From Mycobacterium pinniadriaticum (GTDB taxonomy: Bacteria; Actinomycetota; Actinomycetes; Mycobacteriales; Mycobacteriaceae), in the NCBI RefSeq assembly GCF_026242045.1, contig NZ_JAPJDO010000015.1, positions 1-64,000 of the forward strand: a DNA stretch of 64,000 nucleotides, in the 5' to 3' direction. The notes beneath the pieces were generated by a model that was given only the letters and a program-made list of their open reading frames with translations, did not search any database and was not told the DNA's origin. The position numbers and the translations under genes were made by a program. Position 1 is the first letter of the stretch, and each line of letters opens with the position of its first letter. This document shows positions 52,419-63,526 of the stretch, piece by piece.

Positions 52419-53843
52419 GTGGAAGGTCGGGATCGCGCGGTCCCCTGTGGGCGGATTCGCCGGAGCATGCCACTGGCAAGTCTCACCGCACACGCCGCGT
52501 GCGGTCGTGTGATCGCCGGGCTGCGGGAGAGGGCCGGCCAGGACGGAGCCCTCGAACGGTTTCATCTCAGCACGGCCGCGCGGTATGCCGAACTGCTCGG
52601 TCGGTCGCGTGGGGTGTTGATGAAGGCCGGCCAGATCTTGTCGATGGCCGATACCCGGGAGTGGGGCGGCGGCGGGTTCGGCCCCTACCTGGACGCGTTG
52701 AAACAGGTGCAGTGCGAGGTCCCGCCGATGGATCCGGTGCTGGTTCGTCAGCTCCTGGACGCCCAACTCGGCGCCGGTGTCGGGCAGTTCGCGGAATTCG
52801 TCGATCAGCCGATCGCGACCGCCTCGATCGGCCAGGTGCATCGGGCGGTGTTACGCGACGGCCGTGCGGTCGCGGTCAAGGTCCAGTACCCCGGAGTGGC
52901 CCGGGCGATCGAGGACGATCTGGCCAACGCCGAACTGCTGGGGACGTTTTTGAAAGTGGTGCGTGCCGCGACGGCAATGCGTACGGACGTAGGCGACGTC
53001 GCGCGCGAGGTCGCCGCGCGGATCCGCGAAGAAGTCGACTACCGGCACGAAGCGGCCACGATCAAGGCCTTCGGTGAGCTCTATCGGGGGCACCCCTTCA
53101 TCCGCATCCCGCAGGTCGTTGACGAGGCATCCGGCGATCGGGTGCTCACCATGACCTACCTGGACGGAATGGACTGGGCTCAAGCCCAGCACGCCGACCA
53201 AGATCTGAAGAACACCTGGGCCGAGACGATCATGCGGTTCAACTACAGCACCGGTCGGCTGTCCAACCTGCTGCACGGTGATCCTCATCCGGGCAACTAC
53301 CGGTACTTCGGCGACGGGACCGTCGGGTTCCTCGACTTCGGCTGCGTGCAGGTCAAAACCCAACACGAGTGCTACGGCTGGACCGCACTGATCCGGGCCG
53401 CGGTGGACGGGCGCAAGGCCGATATGCGGGACCTCGCGGCGCAGATGGGCCTGTTGGATGCCGACCCGACCCTGACCGCCGACGAGCTGTACCGGTGGGC
53501 GGTTGACCTGATGTATGACTTCATCGCGGCACCTCAGCCGGTCACCTACACGCCCGAATTCCGTGCTCGCCGAATCCGCAGCATGTTCGACTTCCGGGAT
53601 CGTGACCACACGCTGGCCCGGGTGAGTCTGCCCGCAATGATGGCCTTCACCGCCCGGATCCAACTCAACCTGGTCAACATCTGCACCACCCTGGGCGCGA
53701 CCTTGCCGGTACGGGCGATCCTCGACGACACCGACGGCGTCGCCGAACCGATCACCGCGCTCGGACGACAACACCACGCCTGGGTGCGCGAACGCGGATT
53801 GCGGTTGGTGCCGCCGCACGTCTGTGGCGGCCCAGCCCAGTGA
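52419..53843 (+). CDS. ABC1/UbiB-family atypical kinase, second copy
   Basis: A 474-residue ABC1-family kinase-like protein: KxGQ motif in GVLMKAGQILSM, nucleotide site VAVKVQYPG, catalytic loop LHGDPHPGNY, metal motif FLDFGCVQ. The start is GTG 52419, with an alternative ATG at 52467 that would remove 16 residues. It is divergent from tetR and probably under its control. The substrate is unknown. It is distinct from the core ABC1 gene at 14786. Confidence 0.88.
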   Translation: MEGRDRAVPCGRIRRSMPLASLTAHAACGRVIAGLRERAGQDGALERFHLSTAARYAELLGRSRGVLMKAGQILSMADTREWGGGGFGPYLDALKQVQCEVPPMDPVLVRQLLDAQLGAGVGQFAEFVDQPIATASIGQVHRAVLRDGRAVAVKVQYPGVARAIEDDLANAELLGTFLKVVRAATAMRTDVGDVAREVAARIREEVDYRHEAATIKAFGELYRGHPFIRIPQVVDEASGDRVLTMTYLDGMDWAQAQHADQDLKNTWAETIMRFNYSTGRLSNLLHGDPHPGNYRYFGDGTVGFLDFGCVQVKTQHECYGWTALIRAAVDGRKADMRDLAAQMGLLDADPTLTADELYRWAVDLMYDFIAAPQPVTYTPEFRARRIRSMFDFRDRDHTLARVSLPAMMAFTARIQLNLVNICTTLGATLPVRAILDDTDGVAEPITALGRQHHAWVRERGLRLVPPHVCGGPAQ

Positions 53844-54045
53844 CGACGAAGGACGATGTTGCGCGGCGACACGTCTCGACGCGGCCGCGGCCGACGAAAT
53901 CGATCAGCCGACCCTTCTGACCCATCCCTCGCTCCGGTCGTTGTATTCCTGGGCCTTCGCCGACGGCGCCGAGAAGCGGGTCTGGCGCCGGTGCAAGCGA
54001 TCTCAGGTGTCACAACCGGCGACCGACCTCCCGGGTCTCCTGTGA
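53824..54045 (+). CDS. Doubtful small hypothetical ORF
   Basis: A 73-codon GTG-start frame overlapping the end of the ABC1 kinase gene in another frame. The translation has a mildly plausible helical segment (SLRSLYSWAFADGAEKRVW) but no domain. It may be the shadow of a decayed gene between the kinase and the biosynthetic operon. Confidence 0.2.
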   Translation: MAAQPSDDEGRCCAATRLDAAAADEIDQPTLLTHPSLRSLYSWAFADGAEKRVWRRCKRSQVSQPATDLPGLL

Positions 54046-54082
54046 GATCGCCAAAGTCCCGCACGAGCACCGAGACCTGGAT

Positions 54083-54088
54083 TAGGGT
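54083..54088 (+). promoter_or_regulatory. -10-like box before the biosynthetic operon
   Basis: TAGGGT fits the mycobacterial TANNNT -10 consensus. It would place the transcript start near 54095, about 25 nt before the upstream ORF. No convincing -35 is seen. Confidence 0.4.
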
Positions 54089-54119
54089 TCGTGCCAATTA
54101 GACAGACTAGGTGGGGGTC

Positions 54120-54188
54120 ATGGCGAGCGCTGTTGGCAGGCAGGTGCCGGGGGCGACCGCGCTCGAACATCATGCCGGTCGGCTCTGA
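54120..54188 (+). CDS. 22-codon upstream ORF overlapping the ThDP gene
   Basis: An ATG preceded by AGGTGGGGG, encoding a 22-residue peptide (MASAVGRQVPG and so on), with its stop 14 bases inside the next gene. The ThDP gene start at 54172 has no good ribosome site of its own, so translation of this short frame may deliver ribosomes by reinitiation. The peptide is not obviously functional. Confidence 0.4.
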   Translation: MASAVGRQVPGATALEHHAGRL

Positions 54189-55869
54189 GCGCAACGGCGC
54201 GGGGGATGGGCGCATTCGAGTAGTCGACTACATCGTCGAACACCTCGGGCGTCGCGGTATCGGCCATGTGTTCGGGGTGGACGGCGCCAACATCGAGGAC
54301 CTCTACGACGCCGCCCACTCGTCTGTCGAGATCACCGCGGTCGTGGCCAAGCACGAGTTCTCCGCGGCGGCCATGGCGGACGCCTACAGCCGCGCCGGAG
54401 CCGGTATCGGCGTCGTCGCCGCGACGTCGGGCGGCGGGGCCCTCAACACCATCCCGGGACTGGGGGAGTCATTCGCCAGCCGGGTGCCGGTGCTGGCGCT
54501 TATCGGTCAGACCCCGACGACGACGGACGGCCTCGGATCGTTTCAGGACACCAGCGGCTTGGGCGGCGCGCTGGACGGGGAGGCGTTGTTCGCGGCGGTA
54601 GCCGTCTTCTGCCGGCGGGTACGCGACCCGGCCGACATCGTGAGCGTGTTGCCGGCGGCGCTGTCGGCCGCGATGACCATCGGCGGTCCGGCGGTGCTGC
54701 TGCTGCCCAAGAACGTCCAACAGGCCCTGATCGGCCCCCCGACCGAGGATGTCACCGCACAGTCACCGCGCCGGATCGGGGATCTGTCCGAGGTGGCGCG
54801 ATTGCTTCGCGACATCGGTGGGCCCGTGACGATCATCGCCGGAGATCAGGTGGCTCGCGACGATGCGCGCGCCGAGTTGGAGACGCTTCGATCGGTGCTG
54901 GGGGCGAGGATCGCCACCGTGCCCGACGCCAAGGACGTCGTCGCGGCGCCCTCGGCGGCGGGCGTGACGGGGGTGATGGGCCATCCCGCGATCGGCGCCG
55001 CGCTGGCCGACAGTGCGGTGTGCCTGCTGGTGGGAACCCGGCTGCCGCTGATGGCGCGCGCCGGCCTGGAGGCGTCGTTGGCGTCGCTGCCCGTCGCCTC
55101 GATCGGCTCGGCGCCGCCATACCTGCCGGCTACCCACGCCGACAGCCACGATCTGCGCGCCGCACTGGCACAGCTCGCCGCCTTGGCCGCCGAGGATCCC
55201 GCGAATCGGGGGCGTGGGGGCGATCAGGTGACGCGCGGCGAGCTGACACCCCCACCGCACGTCGGGTCGGGCGTGCGCTATCGCGACGCGATGCTCGCCC
55301 TCGACGCGGTGCTGCCGCACGGCACCGACATCGCCGTCGACGCGGGCAATATCGGGGCGGCCGCGATCCATTGGCTGCCGGCGCGCCGCGAGGGCAGGTT
55401 CCTGGTGGCCCTCGGAATGGGCGGCATGGGGTACAGCTTCGGCGCCGGGATCGGGATGGCGATGGCACGTGGACGCCGCACCGTGGTGATCGCCGGAGAC
55501 GGTGCGTTCTTCATGCACGGCATGGAAATTCACACCGCGCTGCACTACCGGCTTCCGGTGACCTTTGTGCTGTTCGACAACCACGCGCACGCGATGTGCG
55601 TGACCCGCGAGCAGCTGTTCTACGGCGACCGATACAGCTACAACCGGTTCGGTCCCAGCCGGCTCGGGGCCGGGCTGGCCGCGATGTTCCCGGCACTGCC
55701 CTCGGTGGACGTAACCGATATCGCCGAATTAGGGGTGGCGGTCAAGGCCGCGCTGGACGTCGACGGACCCTCGGTGGTCGCTGTCGAGTGTTCGGCCGAC
55801 GAAATCCCGCCGTTCACAGCCTTTTTGAACCAGTCAGCAGATCAATCAACGATATCGAGGAATAGCTGA
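54172..55869 (+). CDS. ThDP-dependent enzyme, acetolactate synthase-like
   Basis: A 565-residue thiamine-diphosphate enzyme of the acetohydroxyacid synthase/benzoylformate decarboxylase class. The catalytic Glu is E62 in AKHEFSAAAMADAY. The ThDP/Mg motif begins AGDGAFF (D443) and ends VLFDNH (N470). Such enzymes join or cleave alpha-keto acids and acyl units, so C-C bond formation (acyloin type) is likely. An open frame runs to a GTG at 54091, but that codon lies two bases after the -10 box and is less likely. It shares a base with the next start (TGATG). It is the first large gene of the operon. Confidence 0.82.
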   Translation: MPVGSERNGAGDGRIRVVDYIVEHLGRRGIGHVFGVDGANIEDLYDAAHSSVEITAVVAKHEFSAAAMADAYSRAGAGIGVVAATSGGGALNTIPGLGESFASRVPVLALIGQTPTTTDGLGSFQDTSGLGGALDGEALFAAVAVFCRRVRDPADIVSVLPAALSAAMTIGGPAVLLLPKNVQQALIGPPTEDVTAQSPRRIGDLSEVARLLRDIGGPVTIIAGDQVARDDARAELETLRSVLGARIATVPDAKDVVAAPSAAGVTGVMGHPAIGAALADSAVCLLVGTRLPLMARAGLEASLASLPVASIGSAPPYLPATHADSHDLRAALAQLAALAAEDPANRGRGGDQVTRGELTPPPHVGSGVRYRDAMLALDAVLPHGTDIAVDAGNIGAAAIHWLPARREGRFLVALGMGGMGYSFGAGIGMAMARGRRTVVIAGDGAFFMHGMEIHTALHYRLPVTFVLFDNHAHAMCVTREQLFYGDRYSYNRFGPSRLGAGLAAMFPALPSVDVTDIAELGVAVKAALDVDGPSVVAVECSADEIPPFTAFLNQSADQSTISRNS

Positions 55870-56540
55870 TGACACTGCCCGCGCTCGAGGACATCACCGC
55901 GCACCACGGCGGCACCGATCCGATTCCGGGATTGATGCGCATCGAGACGTCGCCCAGGGAGAAGGCGACGCCGATATTGATGGAGATGATTCACGCGGTC
56001 TATCCGCATGACGAGGTGTTCGGCGAGTTCTGCACCGTCAACGACTTCATCGACTGCCCGCCCGACGAGCTGTTCGACTACCTGGCCGACACCCGCTCCC
56101 TGGAGGAGTGGACGTACAGCCTGCGGGGTTTCACCCGCACCGAGGAGGACGGTCTGTGGCTCGCCTACGACCGGCTCGGCAGCGAGACCGAGATCTACAC
56201 CCGCACCGTCGCCAACCGCGAGGCCCGCACCGTCGACTACCACTGCGCCTGGGATCAGGGCCGGCACCTGTGGATGATCTACCTGATGCGGGTGGTCGAC
56301 GCGCAGGTGGTGTTCAACAAGCCCGGCTCGGTGGTGCTGTGGACCAACTGCCACCACCCGTTCTACGACGACAACCCGTATCCGGAAACCGCCCCGCCGC
56401 AGCGCCCGGTCTGGGTGGGCGACTTCTGGGAGATGTTCGGCGCCGGTCATCTGCTGGAACTGAAGAACCTCAAGGCGATCGCCGAGTATCGCCATCACAA
56501 CGGACTGCCCGTCACTCCGGACTGGATGCGGGCGTCATGA
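55869..56540 (+). CDS. SRPBCC/START-like protein
   Basis: A 223-residue soluble protein. The central part (FCTVNDFIDCPPDELFDYLADTR, then EWTYSLRGF, and REARTVDYHCAWDQG) matches the helix-grip SRPBCC fold, which binds hydrophobic ligands and in polyketide pathways acts as cyclase or aromatase. No catalytic residues can be assigned. It overlaps both neighbours (TGATG before, ATGA after), so it is made in step with the ThDP and KAS III-like enzymes. Confidence 0.75.
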   Translation: MTLPALEDITAHHGGTDPIPGLMRIETSPREKATPILMEMIHAVYPHDEVFGEFCTVNDFIDCPPDELFDYLADTRSLEEWTYSLRGFTRTEEDGLWLAYDRLGSETEIYTRTVANREARTVDYHCAWDQGRHLWMIYLMRVVDAQVVFNKPGSVVLWTNCHHPFYDDNPYPETAPPQRPVWVGDFWEMFGAGHLLELKNLKAIAEYRHHNGLPVTPDWMRAS

Positions 56541-57556
56541 CCGCCGCGGTCAGCCTGCTCGACGTCGCCACCTACTTGCCTGAAAACCGCGTTCCCGCAG
56601 AGTGGTACACACAATTCAGCGGCAAGGACGATCTACGCGACAACCCGATGTTCCGGCCCCCCGACTTCCGCCACCATGCCGCCGATGACGAGTCCAACGT
56701 CGACATGATCGAGCGCGCCGTGGCGGCGCTCGTCGACCGCCACGGACGGTCGGTGCTCGACGATGTCGACGTACTGCTCACCCACTCGCAGTTGCCCGAT
56801 CTGCCCATCCTCGGCGCCGGCGGCGAGGTCGCCAAGCGGCTCGGCATCAATCCCGAGTGGATCGTCGATGTGCACAACGGTGGTTGCGCGGCATTCGTGT
56901 TGATGCTGAAACTGGCACGCCAACTGCTGGCCGGCGGGGCCGGACGCACGGCACTGATCGCGGTTGCGCAGAACGCCGCGGGCAAGATCTTCTCTCAGGA
57001 GCAGGTGCGCAAATTGGCTCAGGCGTCGGTTCCCGGGGACGGTGCGGCGGTCGGTCTGGTCACCCTGTCGGACAGCTCGCCGGTACTCGACATCGAATGC
57101 CGCTACTTCGGTGAGAATGCCACCGACATGACCCTGGCGGCCGATCCGGCGCGCCGGTGGTGGGAGGCCGGCCCGGGACAGGGCTACGTCGGGTTCAACG
57201 AGGGCAAGATCATCAAGGTCCTCGCTCGCGGCAACCGCCAGGTACCCCAGGTGGTGCGCGCGGTGTGTGACCGCATCGGGGTGAAGCCGGGAGATCTCGA
57301 CCTGCTGGTCACCAACCAGCCGAACCGGCTGCTGCTGCGCAACTGGAATGAGGCGCTGGGCATTTCGTCCGACCGACACCGGGACACATTCCACGAGTGC
57401 GGCAACTTGTTCGCGGCCGCTATCCCGATCAACTTCGAGGCCGCGGTCCTCGACGGCCAGATCGGTGCCGGCGACATCGTGATGATGGCGGGGTTCGCGC
57501 ATGCCGGAGACTTCGCCGGGGCCGCCGCCATCCAGTGGGGCGGAACCCGGAAGTGA
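56537..57556 (+). CDS. KAS III (FabH)-like acyltransferase with altered active site
   Basis: A 339-residue thiolase-fold protein of the KAS III family. The nucleophile C117 (HNGGCAAF) and the Asn N290 (ECGNLFAA) are in place. The third residue, usually His in HQxN, is replaced: the segment reads TNQPN, with N260 where His is expected. KAS III enzymes need this His for decarboxylation, so this one may transfer acyl groups or condense without decarboxylation (inference). Its partner is probably the ACP whose gene overlaps its stop (GTGA). Confidence 0.82.
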   Translation: MTAAVSLLDVATYLPENRVPAEWYTQFSGKDDLRDNPMFRPPDFRHHAADDESNVDMIERAVAALVDRHGRSVLDDVDVLLTHSQLPDLPILGAGGEVAKRLGINPEWIVDVHNGGCAAFVLMLKLARQLLAGGAGRTALIAVAQNAAGKIFSQEQVRKLAQASVPGDGAAVGLVTLSDSSPVLDIECRYFGENATDMTLAADPARRWWEAGPGQGYVGFNEGKIIKVLARGNRQVPQVVRAVCDRIGVKPGDLDLLVTNQPNRLLLRNWNEALGISSDRHRDTFHECGNLFAAAIPINFEAAVLDGQIGAGDIVMMAGFAHAGDFAGAAAIQWGGTRK

Positions 57557-57821
57557 CAACAGCCGGTGGACCGCCGACGACATTGCGCGCGATCACCCAC
57601 GAGATCATCGGGCTCATCGAAGCCGAAACCGAGGGCACTGCAGGAAAACTCACCGCAGATTCGGGTCTTCAGGACGCCGGGATGGATTCCGCCCGGGTGC
57701 TGTCGCTGGTCTTCCGGATCGAAGCACGCTACGACATCGAACTCGACGCCGAGGACGGCGACGACCTGAACACCGTCGGTGACCTGGCCCGGCTGGTGCT
57801 GCGCCGGATCCAGGAACGTTA

Positions 57822-57822
<1 letters not shown>
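57553..57822 (+). CDS. Acyl carrier protein
   Basis: An 89-residue ACP with the phosphopantetheine serine S46 in DAGMDSARVLSL. Acidic helix II and length are normal for a free-standing carrier. It lies between the KAS III-like gene (GTGA overlap) and the FAAL gene (TAGTG overlap). It probably receives the acyl chain from the ligase and hands it to the KAS III-like enzyme. Confidence 0.9.
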
Positions 57823-59467
<1,645 letters not shown>

Positions 59468-59474
<7 letters not shown>

Positions 59475-61678
59475 CCGGCATCGCGCGGGTTGCGATTCGG
59501 GCTCCTCGCCGGATGATCGGGGTTGCGCTACTTGTCCTGGTCGGTACGGCGGTGTTCGGAGTTCCGGTGGCGGGCAAGCTTTCTGCCGGCGGACTCACCG
59601 ATCCCGGTGCCCAGTCGTCACGGGCGAGGTCGGTGCTGGCCCACGCCTTCGGCCAAGGGGACATGCCGCTGCTGATCACCGTCAGCTCGGCCGACGGGGT
59701 CGATTCCCCGGCGGCGCGGACGACCGGGACCGAGATCGTACGTACCCTCACCGAGTCACCCAGCGTGGCGACGGTGAGTTCGCCGTGGACCGTCCCGCCG
59801 CCCGCAGCCGCACCGCTGATCAGTAAGGACGGCACGATCGGCGTGATCGTCGCCGGAATCACCGGTGGTGACAACGGCGCTCCCAAGAATGCTGAGGCGT
59901 TGATCGACCGGGTGGTGTACGACCGTGACGGGGTGACCGTTCGCGCCGGCGGTGAGGCGGCCATGATGCAGCAGATCACTCTACAGAGTGAGAAAGATCT
60001 GAAAGTCATGGAGGGCATCGCGATTCCGCTGAGCTTCCTAGTGCTGGTATGGGTGTTCGGCGGGCTGGTCGCGGCTTCGCTGCCGGTGGCCGTCGGCGCC
60101 GTCGCGATCTTCGGGGCGATGGCCGCGCTGCACGTGATCACCTTCGCCACCGACGTCTCGATCTATGCGCTCAATCTCGCCGTGGCTCTGGGACTGGCCT
60201 TGGCCATCGACTACACGCTGCTCCTGCTGAGCCGGTTCCGCGACGAGCGGGCCGCCGGTGCCGACCGCGACGACGCGCTGATGCGCACGATGGTGTCGGC
60301 CGGCCGGACGGTGTTGTTCTCCTCCCTGACGGTCGCGCTGTCGATGTCGGCGATGGTGCTGTTCCCGATCTATGCGCTCAAATCGTTCGGCTACGCCGGC
60401 GTCGCCGTCGTCGCGTTCGCGTCCCTGGCGGCGATTTTCGTGACACCGGCAGCGATCGTGTTGCTCGGTGAGCGGCTGGATGCGTTGGATCCGCGCCGGT
60501 GGCTGCGACGCCCGGTCGCCGTGGTCCGTCCGGTGGAAGACAGCCCCTGGTACCGACTGGCGATGTTCTCGATGCGCAGGGCCGTGCCGATCGGCGTCGT
60601 AATCGTCGCGCTGTTGTTGGCGCTGGGAGCCCCGTTCCTCGGCGTCAAGTGGGGGGTGCCCGATGACCGGGTCTTGCCGACGGCGAGCGCACCGCACCTG
60701 GTCGGCGACCAGCTGCGCACCCAGTTCAATACCGACCTGGCCAGAAACCTGGCCATCGTCATACCGGACGCCAACGATGTCACTCCGGCGCAACTGGACA
60801 ATTACGCGGCTGCGCTGTCGCGGGCCTCCGACGTATCGTCGGTCTCGGCCCCGGGGGGTACCTTCGTCGCCGGCGCGCCGGCGGGCCCACCGACGGCGGC
60901 CAACGCCGTTACGAATGGCAGCGCGTTCCTGACCGTCGCCAGCACCGCACCACTGTATTCCGCGGCGTCCGGGGCCCAGCTCGACCAGCTGCAAGCGGTG
61001 CCCGCCCCGGCCGGCACGCAGGTCCTGATCGGCGGGACCGCCCAGGTCAACCGGGACACCGCCAACGCCATCGCGTCCCGGCTTGGCGTGGTGCTGGCGA
61101 TCATCGCCGGGATCACGTTCGTCCTGTTGTTCCTGATGACAGGCAGCGTCGTGGTGCCGTTGAAAGCGTTGATTCTCAACGTCTTGTCGTTGACCGCCGC
61201 GTTCGGCGCCCTGGTGTGGATCTTTCAGGACGGCAACCTGGATGCGTTGGGTACCATGTCCACCGGAACCCTGGCGATCAGCATCCCGGTGCTGTTGTTC
61301 TGCATCGCCTTCGGGTTGTCGATGGACTACGAGGTGTTCTTGGTTTCCCGTATCCGCGAATTCTGGTTGGCGAGTGAGAAAACGACCGCCGACAACGACA
61401 GGAGCGTCGCGTTGGGACTGGCCCGCACCGCGCGGGTGATCACGGCGGCCGCACTGATCATGGCCATCACTTTCGCGGCACTGGCCGGTGCGCAGGTGTC
61501 CTTCCTGCGGATGCTGGGCGTCGGCCTGACGCTGGCAGTCCTGGCCGACGCCACCCTGGTGCGGGTCCTGCTCGTTCCGGCCTTCATGCATGTGATGGGC
61601 CGATTCAACTGGTGGGCGCCGAAATCGCTGGTGCGCCTGCATGAGCGGGTTGGAATTCGGGAGGCACCCCATGCCTAG
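59468..61678 (+). CDS. MMPL-family transporter
   Basis: A 736-residue RND-type membrane protein with about 11-12 helices and two related halves: TM1, an extracytoplasmic loop, a TM block, a second loop and a final TM block. The motif ALGLALAIDYTLLLLSRFRDE and its counterpart FCIAFGLSMDYEVFLVSRIRE contain the paired Asp-Tyr of proton-driven RND pumps. MMPL proteins export complex lipids across the inner membrane. GTG 59468 begins VLAGIARVAIRAPRR. It is probably the exporter for this pathway. Confidence 0.88.
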
Positions 61679-62777
61679 ACTCCCGGCGGCGCCGCCCGCG
61701 CGCCTGGCCCGCGCCGTCGAGTTCGCGCGCCATCACCTGCTGCGGCTCCATCAGCGGATGGTGCCCGCACCTATGGCGATGATGGAACTGGTCGTGTCCG
61801 GCTGGCCCGCGCAGGCGATCACCACGGCCGCCCAACTCGGTATCGCCGACGCGCTCGCCGACGGACCGCTGCCGATCGGTGCGTTGGCCGCGCGGGTGGA
61901 TGCGGACCCCGACTCGCTGGGGCGTCTGATGAGGGCGTTGATCGGTCGCGGCATCTTTCGTCGCCGCCGCGACGGTCGCTATGCGCTGAATTCCCTTGCC
62001 GAAACTCTGCGTTCCGACGCTCCGATCTCTCTCAAAGGTGCCGCGCTGTTCCAGGGTTCGCAGGAGCAGCGCGAACGCTGGACCCTGCTGACGGAGTCGG
62101 TACGCAATGGTGAGTCGATCGTTCCGGCCTTGCGTGGGATGGAGGGTTTCGACTACCTCGTCGAGATACCCGAGCACGCAGAACTCTTCGACCAGACGAT
62201 GACGTGCCTGGCCCAGATGACGCTCGCTGTCGTCGTCGCCGGCTATGACTTCAGCGCTCATCGCACCATCGTCGACATCGGCGGGGGACAGGGCGCGATG
62301 CTGGCCGCCGTCCTCGGGTCGGCCCCTGGGGCACGTGGCATCCTCTACGACGTGCCCCGCGTCGTCGTCGGTGCCCCAAAGCTGCTGTCCGACAAGCATG
62401 TAGCCGACCGGGTACAGATCGTGGAAGGATCCTTCTTCGACCATGTCCCCGGCGGTGGCGATGCCTATCTGCTCAAGAACATCATCCACGACTGGGCCGA
62501 CGACAGGGCGCTGCGGATCCTCCGCAATGTTCGCGCGGCCGCCGGGCCGAGGTCGACAGTGCTTCTGGTCGAGATGGTGGTGCGCGAGAACGGCCGAGAC
62601 GGCCCGGAGAACTGGGTGGACCTGGAGATGCTGCTGAATCTCGGGTCCCGCGAGCGGACCGCGGACGAGTATCGGAATCTACTGCGGCAAGCCGGTTTCC
62701 GGATGACCAGCGTGATCCCGACCGCTTCGCCGCTCTGCGTGATCGAAGCCGTCGTCGACGAAGCCCACCCCGGATAG
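61671..62777 (+). CDS. O-methyltransferase (class I, plant-type family)
   Basis: A 368-residue SAM-dependent O-methyltransferase: an N-terminal dimerisation/winged-helix domain (TTAAQLGIADALADGPLPIG), the SAM loop VDIGGGQGAMLAAVL and the catalytic-base region NIIHDWADDRAL. It methylates hydroxyl groups of small molecules. ATG 61671 is preceded by GGGAGG and overlaps the MMPL stop by eight bases; an ATG at 61641 lies in frame but further inside the MMPL gene. Confidence 0.87.
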   Translation: MPRLPAAPPARLARAVEFARHHLLRLHQRMVPAPMAMMELVVSGWPAQAITTAAQLGIADALADGPLPIGALAARVDADPDSLGRLMRALIGRGIFRRRRDGRYALNSLAETLRSDAPISLKGAALFQGSQEQRERWTLLTESVRNGESIVPALRGMEGFDYLVEIPEHAELFDQTMTCLAQMTLAVVVAGYDFSAHRTIVDIGGGQGAMLAAVLGSAPGARGILYDVPRVVVGAPKLLSDKHVADRVQIVEGSFFDHVPGGGDAYLLKNIIHDWADDRALRILRNVRAAAGPRSTVLLVEMVVRENGRDGPENWVDLEMLLNLGSRERTADEYRNLLRQAGFRMTSVIPTASPLCVIEAVVDEAHPG

Positions 62778-62791
62778 GCGACGGGATCCGG

Positions 62792-63526
62792 ATGGATATC
62801 GCAGCGATGCCGCGCGGCGGGTTCGACGCCTCATGGCTGGACCGGCGATTGCAGACCGATCGTCCGGAATATCTGGACCGCGACGACATCGACGATCGGA
62901 TCAAACGGCAGGTGATCTGGTCCCTCGAGTGGATGGGCCGGATACTGCACGATCACGAACGTCTTGCCGCCCTCGCCCTGCCGCTCGTCGCGGACATTCC
63001 CGAGCCCGTGATCCTGGAACTGGGCGCGGGCCACGGCGCATTGTCCCGCGCGGTCCTGGCGACGCACCCCACCGCGCGGGTGACGGTGACCGACATCGAC
63101 CCGGTCTCGGTGTCGCACATCCGCGCCGGCGACCTGGGCGCCCACCCGCGTGCTGTGGTGCGCCGCGCTGATGCCACCGCCATCGACGCGCCCGACCGGG
63201 CCTACGACCTCGCGCTGTTCGCGTTGTCGTTCCACCACCTACCGCCGGTACAGGCGGCCCGGGTGCTGACCGAGGGGACCCGGGTCGCCGACAAACTGGT
63301 CGTGTGCGATCTGCGCCGGCCCCCGGCCGCGCTGCACCTGCTGCGACTGGCGTCGATGCTGCCGTTCGTCTTCCTGCCCTTCGCCCACGACGGACTGATC
63401 AGTTCGATGCGCGCCTACAGCCCGTCGGCATTCCGGTCGCTGGCCGTGCACTCCGGCCCGGGCATCGCCGTCGAGTTCAGTCGACTGGGGCGCAACCAGG
63501 TCGTTGTCGCGTCGAGGGTGAGGTGA
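62792..63526 (+). CDS. SAM-dependent methyltransferase
   Basis: A 244-residue class I methyltransferase. SAM loop LELGAGHGALSRAVL, acidic strand TVTDIDPVSV, and FALSFHHLPP (a ubiE-like post-motif II). It has a hydrophobic C-terminal stretch (LRLASMLPFVFLPF) that could bind a lipid. It may add a C- or O-methyl to the pathway product. It begins 14 bp after the O-methyltransferase gene. Confidence 0.85.
   Translation: MDIAAMPRGGFDASWLDRRLQTDRPEYLDRDDIDDRIKRQVIWSLEWMGRILHDHERLAALALPLVADIPEPVILELGAGHGALSRAVLATHPTARVTVTDIDPVSVSHIRAGDLGAHPRAVVRRADATAIDAPDRAYDLALFALSFHHLPPVQAARVLTEGTRVADKLVVCDLRRPPAALHLLRLASMLPFVFLPFAHDGLISSMRAYSPSAFRSLAVHSGPGIAVEFSRLGRNQVVVASRVR

Noticed and set aside
54091..54171. 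GTG 54091 as start of the ThDP gene
   Set aside because: It lies only two bases after the TAGGGT -10 box and has no ribosome site. The added 27 residues (RQTRWGSWRALLAG) do not look like the family N terminus.
60038..61672. 544-codon minus-strand open frame across the MMPL gene
   Set aside because: No domain and reversed codon periodicity; antisense shadow.
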